Positions 8,139 to 16,746 of a DNA stretch of 64,000 nt are shown here, piece by piece. The notes beneath the pieces are model-generated. The model did not search any database, was not told the origin of the DNA, and was given only the letters and a program-made list of their open reading frames with translations. The translations under genes were made by a program, and so were the position numbers. Each line of letters opens with the position of its first letter. Positions within the stretch are counted from its first letter, which is position 1. This stretch comes from Allostella vacuolata (GTDB lineage Bacteria; Pseudomonadota; Alphaproteobacteria; ATCC43930; Allostellaceae). The stretch is from positions 558,501-622,500 of the forward strand of contig AP019702.1 of the NCBI GenBank assembly GCA_006739055.1. The letters run 5' to 3'.

Positions 8139-8693
8139 ATGAACTCCCGCATTCCCCTGGTCGGGCCGGAAGGCCTCGACGCGGACCAGAAGCGCGTCTT
8201 CGACGCCATCGCCGGCAGCCGCGGCCATGTCGTCGGCCCCTTCCTCGGCCTGCTGCACAGCCCCGAACTGGCCGACCGGGTCCAGAACCTGGGCGCCTTC
8301 CTGCGCTACCGCACGAAGCTCGGCCCGCGCCTGTCGGAGCTGGCGATCCTCGTCACCTCGCGCGCCTATTCCTGCCAGTTCGAATGGTTCGCCCACGAGA
8401 AGCATGCCCGCGAGGCGGGGCTCGCCGACGGCATCATCGAGGCGATCCGGCTCGGCCGCCGGCCCGAGGCGATGGCGCCCGACGAGGCCGCCGTGCACGA
8501 CTATGCCCGCGAGCTGCTCGAGCAGCGCGGCGTCTCCGACGCGCTGCACGCCCAGGCCACCGCCGCCTTCGGGGTGCCGGGCGTGGTCGAGCTGACGGCC
8601 CTGGTCGGCTACTACACGCTTCTCGCCATGACCCTGAACGCGCACCGCATCGGCCCGCCGAACGGCGAGGCGCCGCTGCCGGTCGTCCCATGA
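8139..8693 (+). CDS. Carboxymuconolactone decarboxylase-family protein
   Basis: The protein is 184 residues of all-helical AhpD/CMD-like type. It contains the core stretch LSELAILVTSRAYSCQFEW followed by FAHEKHAREAGL, where the family's conserved Glu and His residues fall. The redox CxxC of AhpD is missing: there is one Cys (in YSCQFEW) and no second at +3. A peroxidase-reductase role is therefore unlikely, and a decarboxylase or hydrolase-like role on a ring-opened acid is more plausible. Its stop overlaps the ATG of the alpha/beta hydrolase (ATGA), and that gene in turn overlaps a dehydrogenase. The three are probably co-translated as one catabolic cassette. Confidence 0.85.
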   Translation: MNSRIPLVGPEGLDADQKRVFDAIAGSRGHVVGPFLGLLHSPELADRVQNLGAFLRYRTKLGPRLSELAILVTSRAYSCQFEWFAHEKHAREAGLADGIIEAIRLGRRPEAMAPDEAAVHDYARELLEQRGVSDALHAQATAAFGVPGVVELTALVGYYTLLAMTLNAHRIGPPNGEAPLPVVP

Positions 8694-9556
8694 GCGCAGC
8701 GGACAGCCCTGCCGCCCTGGTCGCTGCCGTCGAGTCGCGGGCGGAACGGCTGACCACCCCCTGCGGCGACGGCCGGATGGTCTGGCACCGCTGGGGCAGC
8801 GGGCCGACGGTGGTGCTGTTCCATGGCGGCTTCGGCTCCTGGACCCACTGGATCCGCAACGTCGAGGTGCTGGCCCGGCACTACACCGTACTGGCGGCCG
8901 ACCTGCCGGGCCTCGGCGATTCCGCGCTGGCGCCGGAGCCCTATGACGGCTGGACCATCGCGCGCATCTGCGCCGACGGGCTGGAGCAGCTGATCCCGGC
9001 CGGCGAGCGCTTCCACCTGGTCGGCTTCTCGTTCGGCGGCGTGGTCGGCGGCCCGACCGCGGTGTATCTGGGCGACCGGCTGAAGTCCTTCACCTTCGTC
9101 GGCTCGGGCGGCGTCGGCCCCCGCCGCCGGACGCTGGAGCTGAAGTCCTGGCGGCACCTCTCCGACCCGGCCGAGCAGGACGCCATGCACCGCGAGAATC
9201 TGGCGATCCTGATGATCGCCGATCGCGCCAAGATCGACGATCTGGGCGCCTATCTGCAGGCCGGCAATGCCCGGCGCGGCCGCACCAGGAGCCGGCCGAT
9301 CTCCATGTCGCCGATCCTGCTCGATGCCCTGCCGCGGGTGACGGCGCCGGTCGCCGCTATCTTCGGCGAGCTGGACGCGACCGCCCACCCGTGGCTGGCC
9401 GACCGCGAGGCGACGCTGCGCCAGATGCGCCCGGAGCTCGACTTCCGGGTGATCCCGGACGCCGGCCACTGGGTGCAGTACGAGGCGGCCGACCGCTTCA
9501 ACGCCGAGCTTCTCGACCTGCTGGCCAGCCGCGAACAGCTGAAGGACACGCCATGA
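8690..9556 (+). CDS. Alpha/beta-fold hydrolase
   Basis: The protein is 288 residues. The oxyanion-hole motif HGGFGS is at 45-50, the nucleophile elbow GFSFGG carries Ser114, and the catalytic His260 is in DAGHWVQYE. A late acidic residue in GELDAT probably completes the triad. The size and motif order fit single-domain esterases, C-C hydrolases or lactonases. The substrate is unknown. Context (CMD-like protein before, 2-hydroxyacid dehydrogenase after, both joined by ATGA overlaps) suggests hydrolysis of a ring-cleavage product or ester. A cap region lies between ~140 and ~215. Confidence 0.88.
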   Translation: MSAADSPAALVAAVESRAERLTTPCGDGRMVWHRWGSGPTVVLFHGGFGSWTHWIRNVEVLARHYTVLAADLPGLGDSALAPEPYDGWTIARICADGLEQLIPAGERFHLVGFSFGGVVGGPTAVYLGDRLKSFTFVGSGGVGPRRRTLELKSWRHLSDPAEQDAMHRENLAILMIADRAKIDDLGAYLQAGNARRGRTRSRPISMSPILLDALPRVTAPVAAIFGELDATAHPWLADREATLRQMRPELDFRVIPDAGHWVQYEAADRFNAELLDLLASREQLKDTP

Positions 9557-10509
9557 CGCTGCGCATCGCCATCCTCGACGACTACCAGCAGGTCGCGCTC
9601 AAGCTGGCCGACTGGGCCTCGATCGGCGCCGACGCCGAGGTGGTCAGCTTCGGCGACCACCAGGCCGACGAGGCCGCGGTCGCCGCCCGCCTCGCCGACT
9701 TCGACGTCGTCTGCATCATGCGCGAGCGCACGCCCTTCCGCCGCTCGCTGGTGGAACGGCTGCCGCGCCTGAAGCTGCTGGTCACGACCGGCATGCGCAA
9801 CGCTGCCGTCGACCTGCCGGCGCTGGCCGAGCGGGGCGTCACGGTGTGCGGCACCGGAGCCCCCGGCGGCCCGACGGCGGAGCTGACCTGGGGCCTGATC
9901 CTGGCCCTGATGCGGCAGATCCCGGCCGAGGACCGCAACCTGCGCGCCGGCCGCTGGCAGCAGACCGTCGGCCAGGAGACGGCCGGCCGCACCCTGGGCG
10001 TGCTCGGCCTGGGCCGGCTCGGCGCCAAGGTGGCGAAGATCGGCCAGGCGTTCGACATGAACGTCATCGCCTGGAGCCCCAACCTGACGGCCGAGCGCGC
10101 GGCCGAGGCGGGCGCGCGGCTGGTGTCGAAGGCGGAGCTGTTCTCGCAGGCCGACGTGGTAACGATCCACGTCGTGCTGTCCGACCGATCGCGCGGGCTG
10201 GTGGGGGCGGACGACCTCGCCCGGATGAAGCCGTCGGCCTACCTCGTCAACACCGCGCGCGGGCCGATCGTCGACGAGGCGGCCCTGGTGGCGGCGCTGC
10301 GGGAGCGGCGCATCGCCGGCGCCGGCCTCGACGTCTACGGGGTCGAGCCGATCCCCGCGGACCACCCGCTGCTCGGCCTGGACAACACGGTGCTGACCCC
10401 GCATCTCGGCTACGTCACCGAGGGCACCTACGCCCAGGTCTATCCCGAGACCGTCGAGGACATCGTCGCCTGGCGCAAGGGGCAGCCGATCCGGGTGCTG
10501 GGCGGCTGA
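9553..10509 (+). CDS. D-2-hydroxyacid dehydrogenase-family protein
   Basis: This is a 318-residue NAD(P)-dependent oxidoreductase. The Rossmann motif GLGRLG is at 152-157. The catalytic set is Arg236 (NTARGPIVDE), Glu265 (YGVEP) and His284 (LTPHLGY), as in the D-isomer-specific 2-hydroxyacid dehydrogenases. It is shorter than SerA and lacks an ACT domain, so a phosphoglycerate role is unlikely. Start at the ATG overlapping the hydrolase stop. It is the third gene of the coupled cassette from 8139. It converges with the AtuA cluster, 4 bases from its stop. A second, more divergent member of the family is at 38807. Confidence 0.92.
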   Translation: MTLRIAILDDYQQVALKLADWASIGADAEVVSFGDHQADEAAVAARLADFDVVCIMRERTPFRRSLVERLPRLKLLVTTGMRNAAVDLPALAERGVTVCGTGAPGGPTAELTWGLILALMRQIPAEDRNLRAGRWQQTVGQETAGRTLGVLGLGRLGAKVAKIGQAFDMNVIAWSPNLTAERAAEAGARLVSKAELFSQADVVTIHVVLSDRSRGLVGADDLARMKPSAYLVNTARGPIVDEAALVAALRERRIAGAGLDVYGVEPIPADHPLLGLDNTVLTPHLGYVTEGTYAQVYPETVEDIVAWRKGQPIRVLGG

Positions 10510-10513
10510 TCCC

Positions 10514-10867
10514 TCAGCCGCCGGGCTCCTCCGGCGGCAGCGTCACCTCCAGCGACAGGACGCGGAAGGACAGGGTCTTTCCGTGTCCGTCCAGGCCGAG
10601 GCTGCGGTTGACGCCGCCCTCCAGGACGCCGTCGATGACGAAGTTGAGGGCGCCCAGCCGGGGCAGCTCGTAGCGGGTGACCTGGCCGGCATGGCGGTGG
10701 CCGAACAGCGCCGCCACCCGCTCCGCCGTCACCTGCTCCAGCAGCAGCGGATAGTGGCGCCGGTCGTAGGCGGTGACGCTGACGTTGAGCCGGTCGCCCT
10801 TGTCGCCGGCCCGGGCGTGCGCGACCTGGTGCAGCGGCACGCCGGCATTGGCGGTGTCGTTGGCCAT
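10514..10867 (-). CDS. AtuA C-terminal-domain-like small protein
   Basis: The protein is 117 residues. The opening PLHQVAHARAGDKGDRLNVS is the hallmark of the C-terminal domain found fused to AtuA (DUF1446) in many bacteria. The rest (YPLLLEQVTAERVAALF, VTRYELPRLGALNFVI) follows the same compact alpha/beta pattern. Here it is encoded as a separate gene whose ATG overlaps the stop of the AtuA core gene (ATGA). The two very probably form one functional unit made in similar amounts. Its biochemical role in acyclic terpene utilisation is not established. Confidence 0.85.
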   Translation of the reverse strand: MANDTANAGVPLHQVAHARAGDKGDRLNVSVTAYDRRHYPLLLEQVTAERVAALFGHRHAGQVTRYELPRLGALNFVIDGVLEGGVNRSLGLDGHGKTLSFRVLSLEVTLPPEEPGG

Positions 10868-12222
10868 CAGACGAACCGCCAGGTCGCCTGCACCCGCTCG
10901 CGCGGGACATAGGCCGAGCCGGTGTGAAACACCGGGGTCAGCGACTGCCGCACCCCGCCGCCGCCGGCCGGCCCGCAGCAATAGAGCGACAGCACCTCCC
11001 GCGTCGCCCGCTCGACCCAGTCGCGGTCGGTGTGGTTGACGGCCAGCCGCAGCCGCACGTCCTCCCCCGCCTGTGGCAGGCCCGCCCAGTAGGTGCCGCC
11101 GTCGTCGCCGAAGACGCTGGCGACGCCGATCAGGTCGAAGCGCATCCGCCCCGGGAAGCCGCGCGTCCGCAGCCGGTCGCGGACCACGCCCGCCGCCAGC
11201 CGCGCGCGCTCGGCCGCATGCGGCCCGGCATAGGAGATTTCCGCCTCGCCCAGGAACCCGCCCGAGACGCAGACGGTCGCCTTCAGCGTGTCCGGGCGGG
11301 CCCGGCCGCGCGCGCCGGTGACGCGCACCCGGTCGCGGCCCGCGGCCTCGATCTCGACCTCGGTCACGTCCAGCACCACGTCGGGGGTCAGGTAGCGGGC
11401 CGGGTCGTGGATCTCGTAGAGCAGCTGCTCGGTGACGGTCGCGGTGGAGACGATGCCGCCGGTGCCGTCGGGCTTGGTGATGACCATCGAGCCGTCGCCC
11501 GCGATCTCGGCGATCGGGAAGCCGACCTCGTCCAGGCCCGGCACGTCCTTCATGCCGGGGTCGGCGAAGTAGCCGCCGGTCACCTGGGCACCGCATTCCA
11601 GCAGGTGCCCCGCGGCGGTGCCGAAGGCGAGCCGGTCCCATTCGTCCCAGCCCCAGCCGAAATGCGCCATCACCGGGCCCAGCACCAGGGCCGGGTCGGC
11701 GACGCGGCCGGTGACCACGATCTCTGCCCCCGCCGCCAGCGCCTGGGCGATCTCGCGCGCGCCGAGGTAGGCGTTGGCCGCGACGATGCCGCTGCCGTCG
11801 CCGAAGTCCGCATCCGTCGTCCAGCGGGCGATCTCGTCGCGGCCGGCGACGGCCAGCAGGTCGTCGCCCTCGACCACCGCGATGCGCGGCGCCGGCAGGC
11901 CGGCGGCGGCCGCCAGGCGGTGGATGGCGGCGGCCGCCGCGGTCGGATTGGCGGCGCCGAAATTGCCGACGATGCGGATGCCGTGGGCCAGGCACTCGGC
12001 CAGGATCGGCGCCAGGATCGCCTCCAGCTGCGGTTCGTAGCCGCGCCCGGGGTTCTCGCTGCGGGCGCGCTGGGCGAGCGCCAGGGTGCGCTCGGCCAGG
12101 GTCTCGAAGATGATCGCCGCCGGGCGGCCGGACCGGGCGAGTGCCGCCACCACCGGGATCGGCGCGTCGACGCGGTCGCCGGAGAAGCCGGCGCCGCCGC
12201 CGACCAGGAGGGGTTCGGTCAT
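10867..12222 (-). CDS. atuA: AtuA-family (DUF1446) acyclic terpene utilisation protein, core domain
   Basis: The protein is 451 residues. It begins PLLVGGGAGFSGDRVDAPIP, a DUF1446 glycine-rich opening. NPGRGYEPQLE, IVGNFGAANPTAAA, ARWTTDADFGDGSGIVAANAYLGAREI (positions 146 onward, quoted in part) and the GYFADPGMKDVPGLDEVGFP block follow. The family was named from the Atu (citronellol/geraniol) pathway of Pseudomonas, but the reaction is unproven. The usual C-terminal domain is split off as the next gene. The start overlaps the nitroreductase stop by 4 bases. The cluster order is DehI-like, nitroreductase, AtuA, AtuA-C. Confidence 0.85.
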   Translation of the reverse strand: MTEPLLVGGGAGFSGDRVDAPIPVVAALARSGRPAAIIFETLAERTLALAQRARSENPGRGYEPQLEAILAPILAECLAHGIRIVGNFGAANPTAAAAAIHRLAAAAGLPAPRIAVVEGDDLLAVAGRDEIARWTTDADFGDGSGIVAANAYLGAREIAQALAAGAEIVVTGRVADPALVLGPVMAHFGWGWDEWDRLAFGTAAGHLLECGAQVTGGYFADPGMKDVPGLDEVGFPIAEIAGDGSMVITKPDGTGGIVSTATVTEQLLYEIHDPARYLTPDVVLDVTEVEIEAAGRDRVRVTGARGRARPDTLKATVCVSGGFLGEAEISYAGPHAAERARLAAGVVRDRLRTRGFPGRMRFDLIGVASVFGDDGGTYWAGLPQAGEDVRLRLAVNHTDRDWVERATREVLSLYCCGPAGGGGVRQSLTPVFHTGSAYVPRERVQATWRFV

Positions 12223-12959
12223 TCCTCGTGGAACCGGGCGAAGGCCGCGACCGGCTCGCGCTCGGTCTCCAGCCGGTTGACGATGGCGTCGGGGTCGGCA
12301 TGGCCCAGCGCCAGGCCGCAGACGACGATCTGGTCGTCCGGGATCGGCAGGTGGCGGCGCAGCACGCGGTGGAAGTTGGCGAAGGCCGCCTGGGCGCAGG
12401 TCTCCAGCCCCAGGCCGCGGGCCGCCGTCATGACGTTGGCGAGGAAGATGCCGAGGTCGATCCACGACCCCTGTTCCATGTCGCGGTCGATGGTAAGGAT
12501 CATGCCGACCGGGGCATCGAAGAACAGGTAGTTGCGGCCGCGCTGCTCGTGCATCCGCTCCTTCTCGTGGCGCCCGATGCCGAGGATGCCGTAGAGGCCC
12601 CAGCCGACCTTGCGCCGCCGCGCCAGGTACGGGTCGCGCCAGTTGACCATGTAGTATTCGTACTCGCGGACGTGCTGGTCCTCCTCGTGCATGTGGGCGT
12701 GCAGCACGTCGGCGGTCAGCCGGTCGCGGGCGGCGCCGGTCACGACATGGATCTTCCAGGGCTGGGTGTTGGAGCCGCTGGCGGCCCGGCTCGCCACCGC
12801 CAGGATGCGCTCGATCGTCGCCCGGTCGACCGGGGTCGGCAGGAAGGCGCGGACCGAGGTGCGCCCGGCGATCGCTTCCAGCACCGGGTTGCCGCGGGCA
12901 TGGCGGTCGAGGATCTCCTGCCGCGACAAGGGCGGCGGCGGCGACAGGTCGTTGGCCAT
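12219..12959 (-). CDS. Nitroreductase-family FMN oxidoreductase
   Basis: The protein is 246 residues. GRTSVRAFLPTPVDRATIERIL is the N-terminal phosphate-binding Arg/Ser region for FMN. SGSNTQPWKIHVV is the second FMN contact typical of this family. GLGLETCAQAAFANFH and VVCGLALGHADP close the fold. Such enzymes reduce nitro groups, quinones or enones with NAD(P)H. The ATG at 12959 gives the expected length. It is coupled to the AtuA gene by an ATGA overlap and follows the DehI-like gene by 38 bases. It is likely part of a degradation pathway rather than a general detoxification gene. Confidence 0.92.
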   Translation of the reverse strand: MANDLSPPPPLSRQEILDRHARGNPVLEAIAGRTSVRAFLPTPVDRATIERILAVASRAASGSNTQPWKIHVVTGAARDRLTADVLHAHMHEEDQHVREYEYYMVNWRDPYLARRRKVGWGLYGILGIGRHEKERMHEQRGRNYLFFDAPVGMILTIDRDMEQGSWIDLGIFLANVMTAARGLGLETCAQAAFANFHRVLRRHLPIPDDQIVVCGLALGHADPDAIVNRLETEREPVAAFARFHEE

Positions 12960-12997
12960 GGCTGGGCTCCGGATCGGCGGGTCAGGCGGGTGTAGAG

Positions 12998-13834
12998 TCA
13001 GGCGGGCATGAGCCGGCGCAGCAGGGCCGCGACCGGCACCATGCGGGCCAGGGGATGGCGGGTGAATTCCTCGATGCCGCGCTTGGCCGCGGCCCGCGTC
13101 GCGGGGTCGAGCGGCCGCTCGGGCGGGGTCAGCTCGGCCGCCACCCGGCGCGCGCCGTCGCGGGCGAGCGCGGCGGCGGCCTCGATCGCGGCGGCGAGCC
13201 GGCCGTCGGCGGCCAGCGGCCCCAGCTGCACCAGCGACAGCGCGAGGTAGGCCGGCCAGTGGGCGAGGTGGCGGTACATGCTGGCGACGATGCGCTCGTC
13301 CGGCCGCCGGCCCAGCGCGTCGAGCCTGGCCACCAGGCTGGCCGCGTCGGGCGTCATCTCGGACCGGGCGAGCAGCCGCGGCATCGGCCCCTCGATCGCC
13401 TGGATGCGCGTCCGTCCGCCCGATTCCGCGGCCGGGACCCGCCCGTCGATGCGCAGCGACAGGGCGGTCAGCGCGACCAGCGCCATGGCGTTGGTCTGGT
13501 CGTAGGAATCGACGACGCGCCGGATGTGCGCCCGGTCGTCGGCCCCGACCCCGATCGCGTCCAGCACCACGGCCGGTGGCGGCGTCAGGGCCGGCAGCGG
13601 CAGGGCGCGCCGCAATGCGGCGGCCTGGAAGGCGATGGCGCCGTCGCGATAGGCCGGCCGCACCGCGGCCCAGCACCACGGCAATGCCCCCGGGATCGTC
13701 GCCAGGTGGCGCCAGACGAGGTTGACGACCGCCACCCCGAAGGTCGCGCGAATGTCCGCGAAGATCGCCGCCGTCTCGCCCTCGGCCGCCGATTCCGGAA
13801 TGGCCGGAACCGGGTCGCCCGCCGCTGTCGTCAT
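12998..13834 (-). CDS. DehI-like (group I haloacid dehalogenase) family protein
   Basis: The protein is 278 residues. It resembles DehI-family proteins in its opening, ESAAEGETAAIFADIRATFG. Then comes VNLVWRHLATIPGALPWCWAA, and a second internal half (LLARSEMTPDAASLVARLDAL, SMYRHLAHWPAYLAL) consistent with the duplicated pseudo-dimer of DehI. The true dehalogenases act on 2-haloacids through an Asn/Asp pair. I cannot confirm those residues by eye, so a dehalogenase reaction is not claimed. It is the first gene of the AtuA cluster and is divergent from an enoyl-CoA hydratase. Confidence 0.75.
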   Translation of the reverse strand: MTTAAGDPVPAIPESAAEGETAAIFADIRATFGVAVVNLVWRHLATIPGALPWCWAAVRPAYRDGAIAFQAAALRRALPLPALTPPPAVVLDAIGVGADDRAHIRRVVDSYDQTNAMALVALTALSLRIDGRVPAAESGGRTRIQAIEGPMPRLLARSEMTPDAASLVARLDALGRRPDERIVASMYRHLAHWPAYLALSLVQLGPLAADGRLAAAIEAAAALARDGARRVAAELTPPERPLDPATRAAAKRGIEEFTRHPLARMVPVAALLRRLMPA

Positions 13835-13847
13835 GTTTCCTCCCGTT

Positions 13848-13873
13848 GGGACTTCACTCTAGGCTGAAGTTCC
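13848..13873. promoter_or_regulatory. Inverted repeat overlapping two divergent -10 boxes
   Basis: ACTTCA and TGAAGT (13851-13856 and 13865-13870) are perfect arms around 8 bases. With flanks the match is 8 of 9. The centre CTCTAGGC carries TAGGCT (13860-13865) reading right and TAGAGT (13861-13856) reading left, both plausible -10 boxes. A protein bound here would control the DehI/AtuA cluster and the enoyl-CoA hydratase together. The 58-base gap leaves no other room for the promoters. Confidence 0.45.
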
Positions 13874-13892
13874 GGCGATGGGGAGCAGGACG

Positions 13893-14663
13893 ATGACGGT
13901 TCGGGTGGAGTTCGATGACCGCGGCGAGGGGCGGGTGGCGCGGGTCGTGTTCGACCGCACGGGACGGGCGAACGCGTTGGATTCCGCCACGCTCGGCGAA
14001 CTCGCCGTCCGCTTCGAGGAACTGGCCGGCGACGCGGCGTTGCGGGTCGCGGTGCTGATGTCGGCGGGCGGCGGCGCCTTCTCGGGCGGGGCCGACGTGG
14101 CCGAGATGGCGGGCCTGGACGCGGACCGCGCCGGCCCCTTCATCGGCCGCATCCACCGCGTGTGCCAGGCGGTGCGCGACCTGCCGGTGCCGGTGGTGGC
14201 GCGCATCCAGGGCCCCTGCATCGGCGGCGCCATGGAGATCGCGGCCGCCTGTGACCTGCGGGTCGCTTCCGTCGCCGCACGCTTCTCGATGCCGGAGGTG
14301 CGCATCGGCATCCCCTCGGTGGTCGAGGCCGCCCTGCTGCCGCGCCTGGTCGGCTGGGGGGCGGCGGCCGACCTGGTCCTGACCGGCGAGGCGATCGACG
14401 CGGCCGAGGCGCATCGGCTCGGCTTCGTGCAGCGGCTGGCGGCAGCCGACGGGCTCGACGCGGCGGTGGCGCGGGTGGTGGACGCGATCGCGACATCGGG
14501 CCCGGCCGCCATCCGCCAGCAGAAGCGCCTGCTGCGGCTGTGGGAGCAGCTGCCCCTGGATGCGGCGGTCGAGGCGGGGGCGGCGATGTTCGTCGAGAGC
14601 TGGCAGGGCGACGAGCCGGGCCGGATGCTGGCCGCGGCCCTCGCCCGCCGCCGGCCCGGCTAG
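13893..14663 (+). CDS. Enoyl-CoA hydratase/isomerase-family protein
   Basis: This is a 256-residue crotonase-fold protein. RANALDSATLGELAVRFEEL begins the fold, SGGADVAEMA supplies one oxyanion-hole position, and GPCIGGAMEIAAACDLRVAS the second. The A-X-F/M-X-M-PEVRIGIPS segment follows. The catalytic Glu of true hydratases (in the GGG.El region) falls at MEIAAACD, while the second Glu position reads PSVVEAALL. Hydratase or isomerase activity is therefore possible but not fixed. I prefer the ATG at 13893: GGGAGCAGG sits just before it, and an earlier ATG at 13878 would be only a few bases from the likely transcript start. Confidence 0.88.
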   Translation: MTVRVEFDDRGEGRVARVVFDRTGRANALDSATLGELAVRFEELAGDAALRVAVLMSAGGGAFSGGADVAEMAGLDADRAGPFIGRIHRVCQAVRDLPVPVVARIQGPCIGGAMEIAAACDLRVASVAARFSMPEVRIGIPSVVEAALLPRLVGWGAAADLVLTGEAIDAAEAHRLGFVQRLAAADGLDAAVARVVDAIATSGPAAIRQQKRLLRLWEQLPLDAAVEAGAAMFVESWQGDEPGRMLAAALARRRPG

Positions 14664-14753
14664 GGGCGGTCATTCAATCCGCAACTCCTGCGGGTCGCCG
14701 GCCAGAACCAGATCGCGCGCTGCGGCGACTGCAAGGGATCGGGGGAATCATCC

Positions 14754-16733
14754 ATGCAGCTCACGATCCGCACTCTCGGCCGCTTCGCGGTCCAGATCGA
14801 CGACACGCCGGTCGCGTTCGCCACCCGCAAGGCCGCGGCCCTGCTGGCGCTGCTGGCCCATGCCGGCGGCCGGCCGGTGTCGCGCGAGCGGCTGGCGGCC
14901 ATGCTGTGGCCGCGCGGCGATGCGCTGCAGGCGCGCGCCAGCCTGCGCCAGGCCGTGGCCCAGCTGCGCCGGGCGCTCGGCCCCCTCGCCGGCCGGGTCG
15001 GGACGGCCGCCGACACGCTGTGGCTGGGGCGCGATCGGGTCACGGTCGATGTGGACGCGGTGCAGGCGGCGCTGGCGGCGGACGATCCAAATCTCGGCGC
15101 GCTTTACGGCGGTCCGTTCCTGGACGACCTCGCCCTGCCCGAGGAGCCGTTCGAGGACTGGCGGCGGGCCGAGGCGGCCCGGTTGGACGAGCGGGTCCAG
15201 GCGGCGCTGGTGCGGATGCTGCTGCAGGCGGTGGCGGATGGCGACGGGGATCGCGCGGCCGAGCTGGGCGAATGCCTGCTGGCCATGGACCCGGCGCTGG
15301 AGGCAGCCCACGCTGCCCTGATCCGCCTGCATCTCGGGCGCGGGGCGCTGGGCTCGGCGATGCGCCAGTACGAACGGTGCCGCGCCGCCCTGGCGCGCGT
15401 CTATGGCGTCGCGCCGTCGGCGGAAACCGAGGCGCTGCGGCGCCGGATCGCCGCCCCGCCCGCCCGGCGGGAAGAGCCGGGTGGTCCGCCGCCTGGCCCG
15501 CCCGTCGTCGCGGTTCTGCCCTTCACGGACCTGTCGGACGGGCCGGACGCCCCCTACCGGGCGGCCGGCATCGCCGAGGACATCACGGCCGAGCTGTCGC
15601 GATTCCGCTCGCTGCGGGTGATCGCGCGGCATTCGGCCTTCGCCGTCGCCGGGCCCGGCGTCGACGCGGCCGACGCCGGACGGCGGCTCGGCGCGCGCTA
15701 CATCCTGACCGGCAGCGTGCGGGGCGGCGGCGCGCTGCGGGTGGTGACGGAACTGATCGATGTCGCCACCGGCCACTATCTCTGGTCGCACCGCTACGAC
15801 TTCGGCGCCGACGGCGTCGGCGCCGCGCTGGCCGACATCGCCGGCTCGGTGGTGGGGGCGCTGGCGGCCCGGATCGACACCGCCGTCCTGGAGGAGGGGC
15901 GGCGGCGGCCGATCGACGATCTCGGCACCTACGACCTGTGGCTCCGGGCGCTGGCCCGCCTGCGCGTCGGCTCGGGCGACGCCCACCTGGAGGCGCGCGG
16001 CCTGCTCGAGCGGGCGCTCGCGGCCGATCCGGACTGCGCGCGGGCCCATGCCGGGCTGTCGCTCACCTACTTCAACGAATGGAGCTGTCTCGCCTGGGAC
16101 CGCTGGGAGGAGAATGCGACCCAGGCCCAGCGGCACGCCGAAGCGGCGGTCGCCCGGGACCCGACCGACCATGTCACCCATGCGGTGCTGGGGCGCATCC
16201 TGCTCTATCGCCGCGATTTCGTGCGTGCCGAGCGCCATGCCGAGCGGGCGATGGCGCTCAACCCCAACGACGCCGACACACTGGTGCAGAACGCCCTGTC
16301 GTTCGCCTATCTGGGCGATCCGGCGCGCGGGATCGCCGCGGCGGAGGCGGCGATCCGGCTCAACCCCTTCCACGACGACTGGTACTTCGTATTCGCCGCC
16401 GCCCCGTACCTGATCGCGCGCGACATGGGGCGGCTGGTCGACCTGGCGCAGCGCGCGCCGGACGTGGCGATCGACATCCGGGCCTTCATCGCCGTCGGCC
16501 TGGCGCTGCTCGGCCGGGAGGACGCGGCGGCCCGCCAGATGTCCCGCTTCCTCGACCATTTCCGGCGCTTCGTCACCACCGGGCGGGAGCCGGCGCCGGG
16601 CGAGCCGGCGCGCTGGATCATGCACGTCAACCCGCTGCGCCGCCCCGAGGACCGCGCCTTCCTGCGCCAGGGCCTGGCGCAGGCCGGGCTGCCGGTCCCG
16701 CCCGACGCCGGCGAGGAGCCGGCGCCGGGCTGA
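14754..16733 (+). CDS. SARP-like regulator: winged helix, BTAD, TolB/adenylate-cyclase-like linker and TPR repeats
   Basis: The protein is 659 residues. Residues 1-95 form an OmpR/SARP-type DNA-binding domain (MQLTIRTLGRFAVQ ... LRQAVAQLRRALG). Residues ~95-235 are a BTAD all-helical domain. Residues ~245-370 carry PVVAVLPFTDLSDG, IAEDITAELSRFRSLRVIAR and GARYILTGSVR, a block common to CadC-like and cyclase-associated regulators. The C-terminal ~290 residues are TPR-like (ALNPNDADTLVQNALSFAYL, LNPFHDDWY). No cyclase catalytic domain is present. It is a cytoplasmic transcription factor with unknown target. It is convergent with another TPR protein gene, 13 bases away. Confidence 0.85.
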   Translation: MQLTIRTLGRFAVQIDDTPVAFATRKAAALLALLAHAGGRPVSRERLAAMLWPRGDALQARASLRQAVAQLRRALGPLAGRVGTAADTLWLGRDRVTVDVDAVQAALAADDPNLGALYGGPFLDDLALPEEPFEDWRRAEAARLDERVQAALVRMLLQAVADGDGDRAAELGECLLAMDPALEAAHAALIRLHLGRGALGSAMRQYERCRAALARVYGVAPSAETEALRRRIAAPPARREEPGGPPPGPPVVAVLPFTDLSDGPDAPYRAAGIAEDITAELSRFRSLRVIARHSAFAVAGPGVDAADAGRRLGARYILTGSVRGGGALRVVTELIDVATGHYLWSHRYDFGADGVGAALADIAGSVVGALAARIDTAVLEEGRRRPIDDLGTYDLWLRALARLRVGSGDAHLEARGLLERALAADPDCARAHAGLSLTYFNEWSCLAWDRWEENATQAQRHAEAAVARDPTDHVTHAVLGRILLYRRDFVRAERHAERAMALNPNDADTLVQNALSFAYLGDPARGIAAAEAAIRLNPFHDDWYFVFAAAPYLIARDMGRLVDLAQRAPDVAIDIRAFIAVGLALLGREDAAARQMSRFLDHFRRFVTTGREPAPGEPARWIMHVNPLRRPEDRAFLRQGLAQAGLPVPPDAGEEPAPG

Positions 16734-16746
16734 GGACCGTCGTGGC

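Noticed and set aside
8139-8693. AhpD-type peroxidase reductase function
   Set aside because: The redox CxxC is absent; only one Cys is present at the site.
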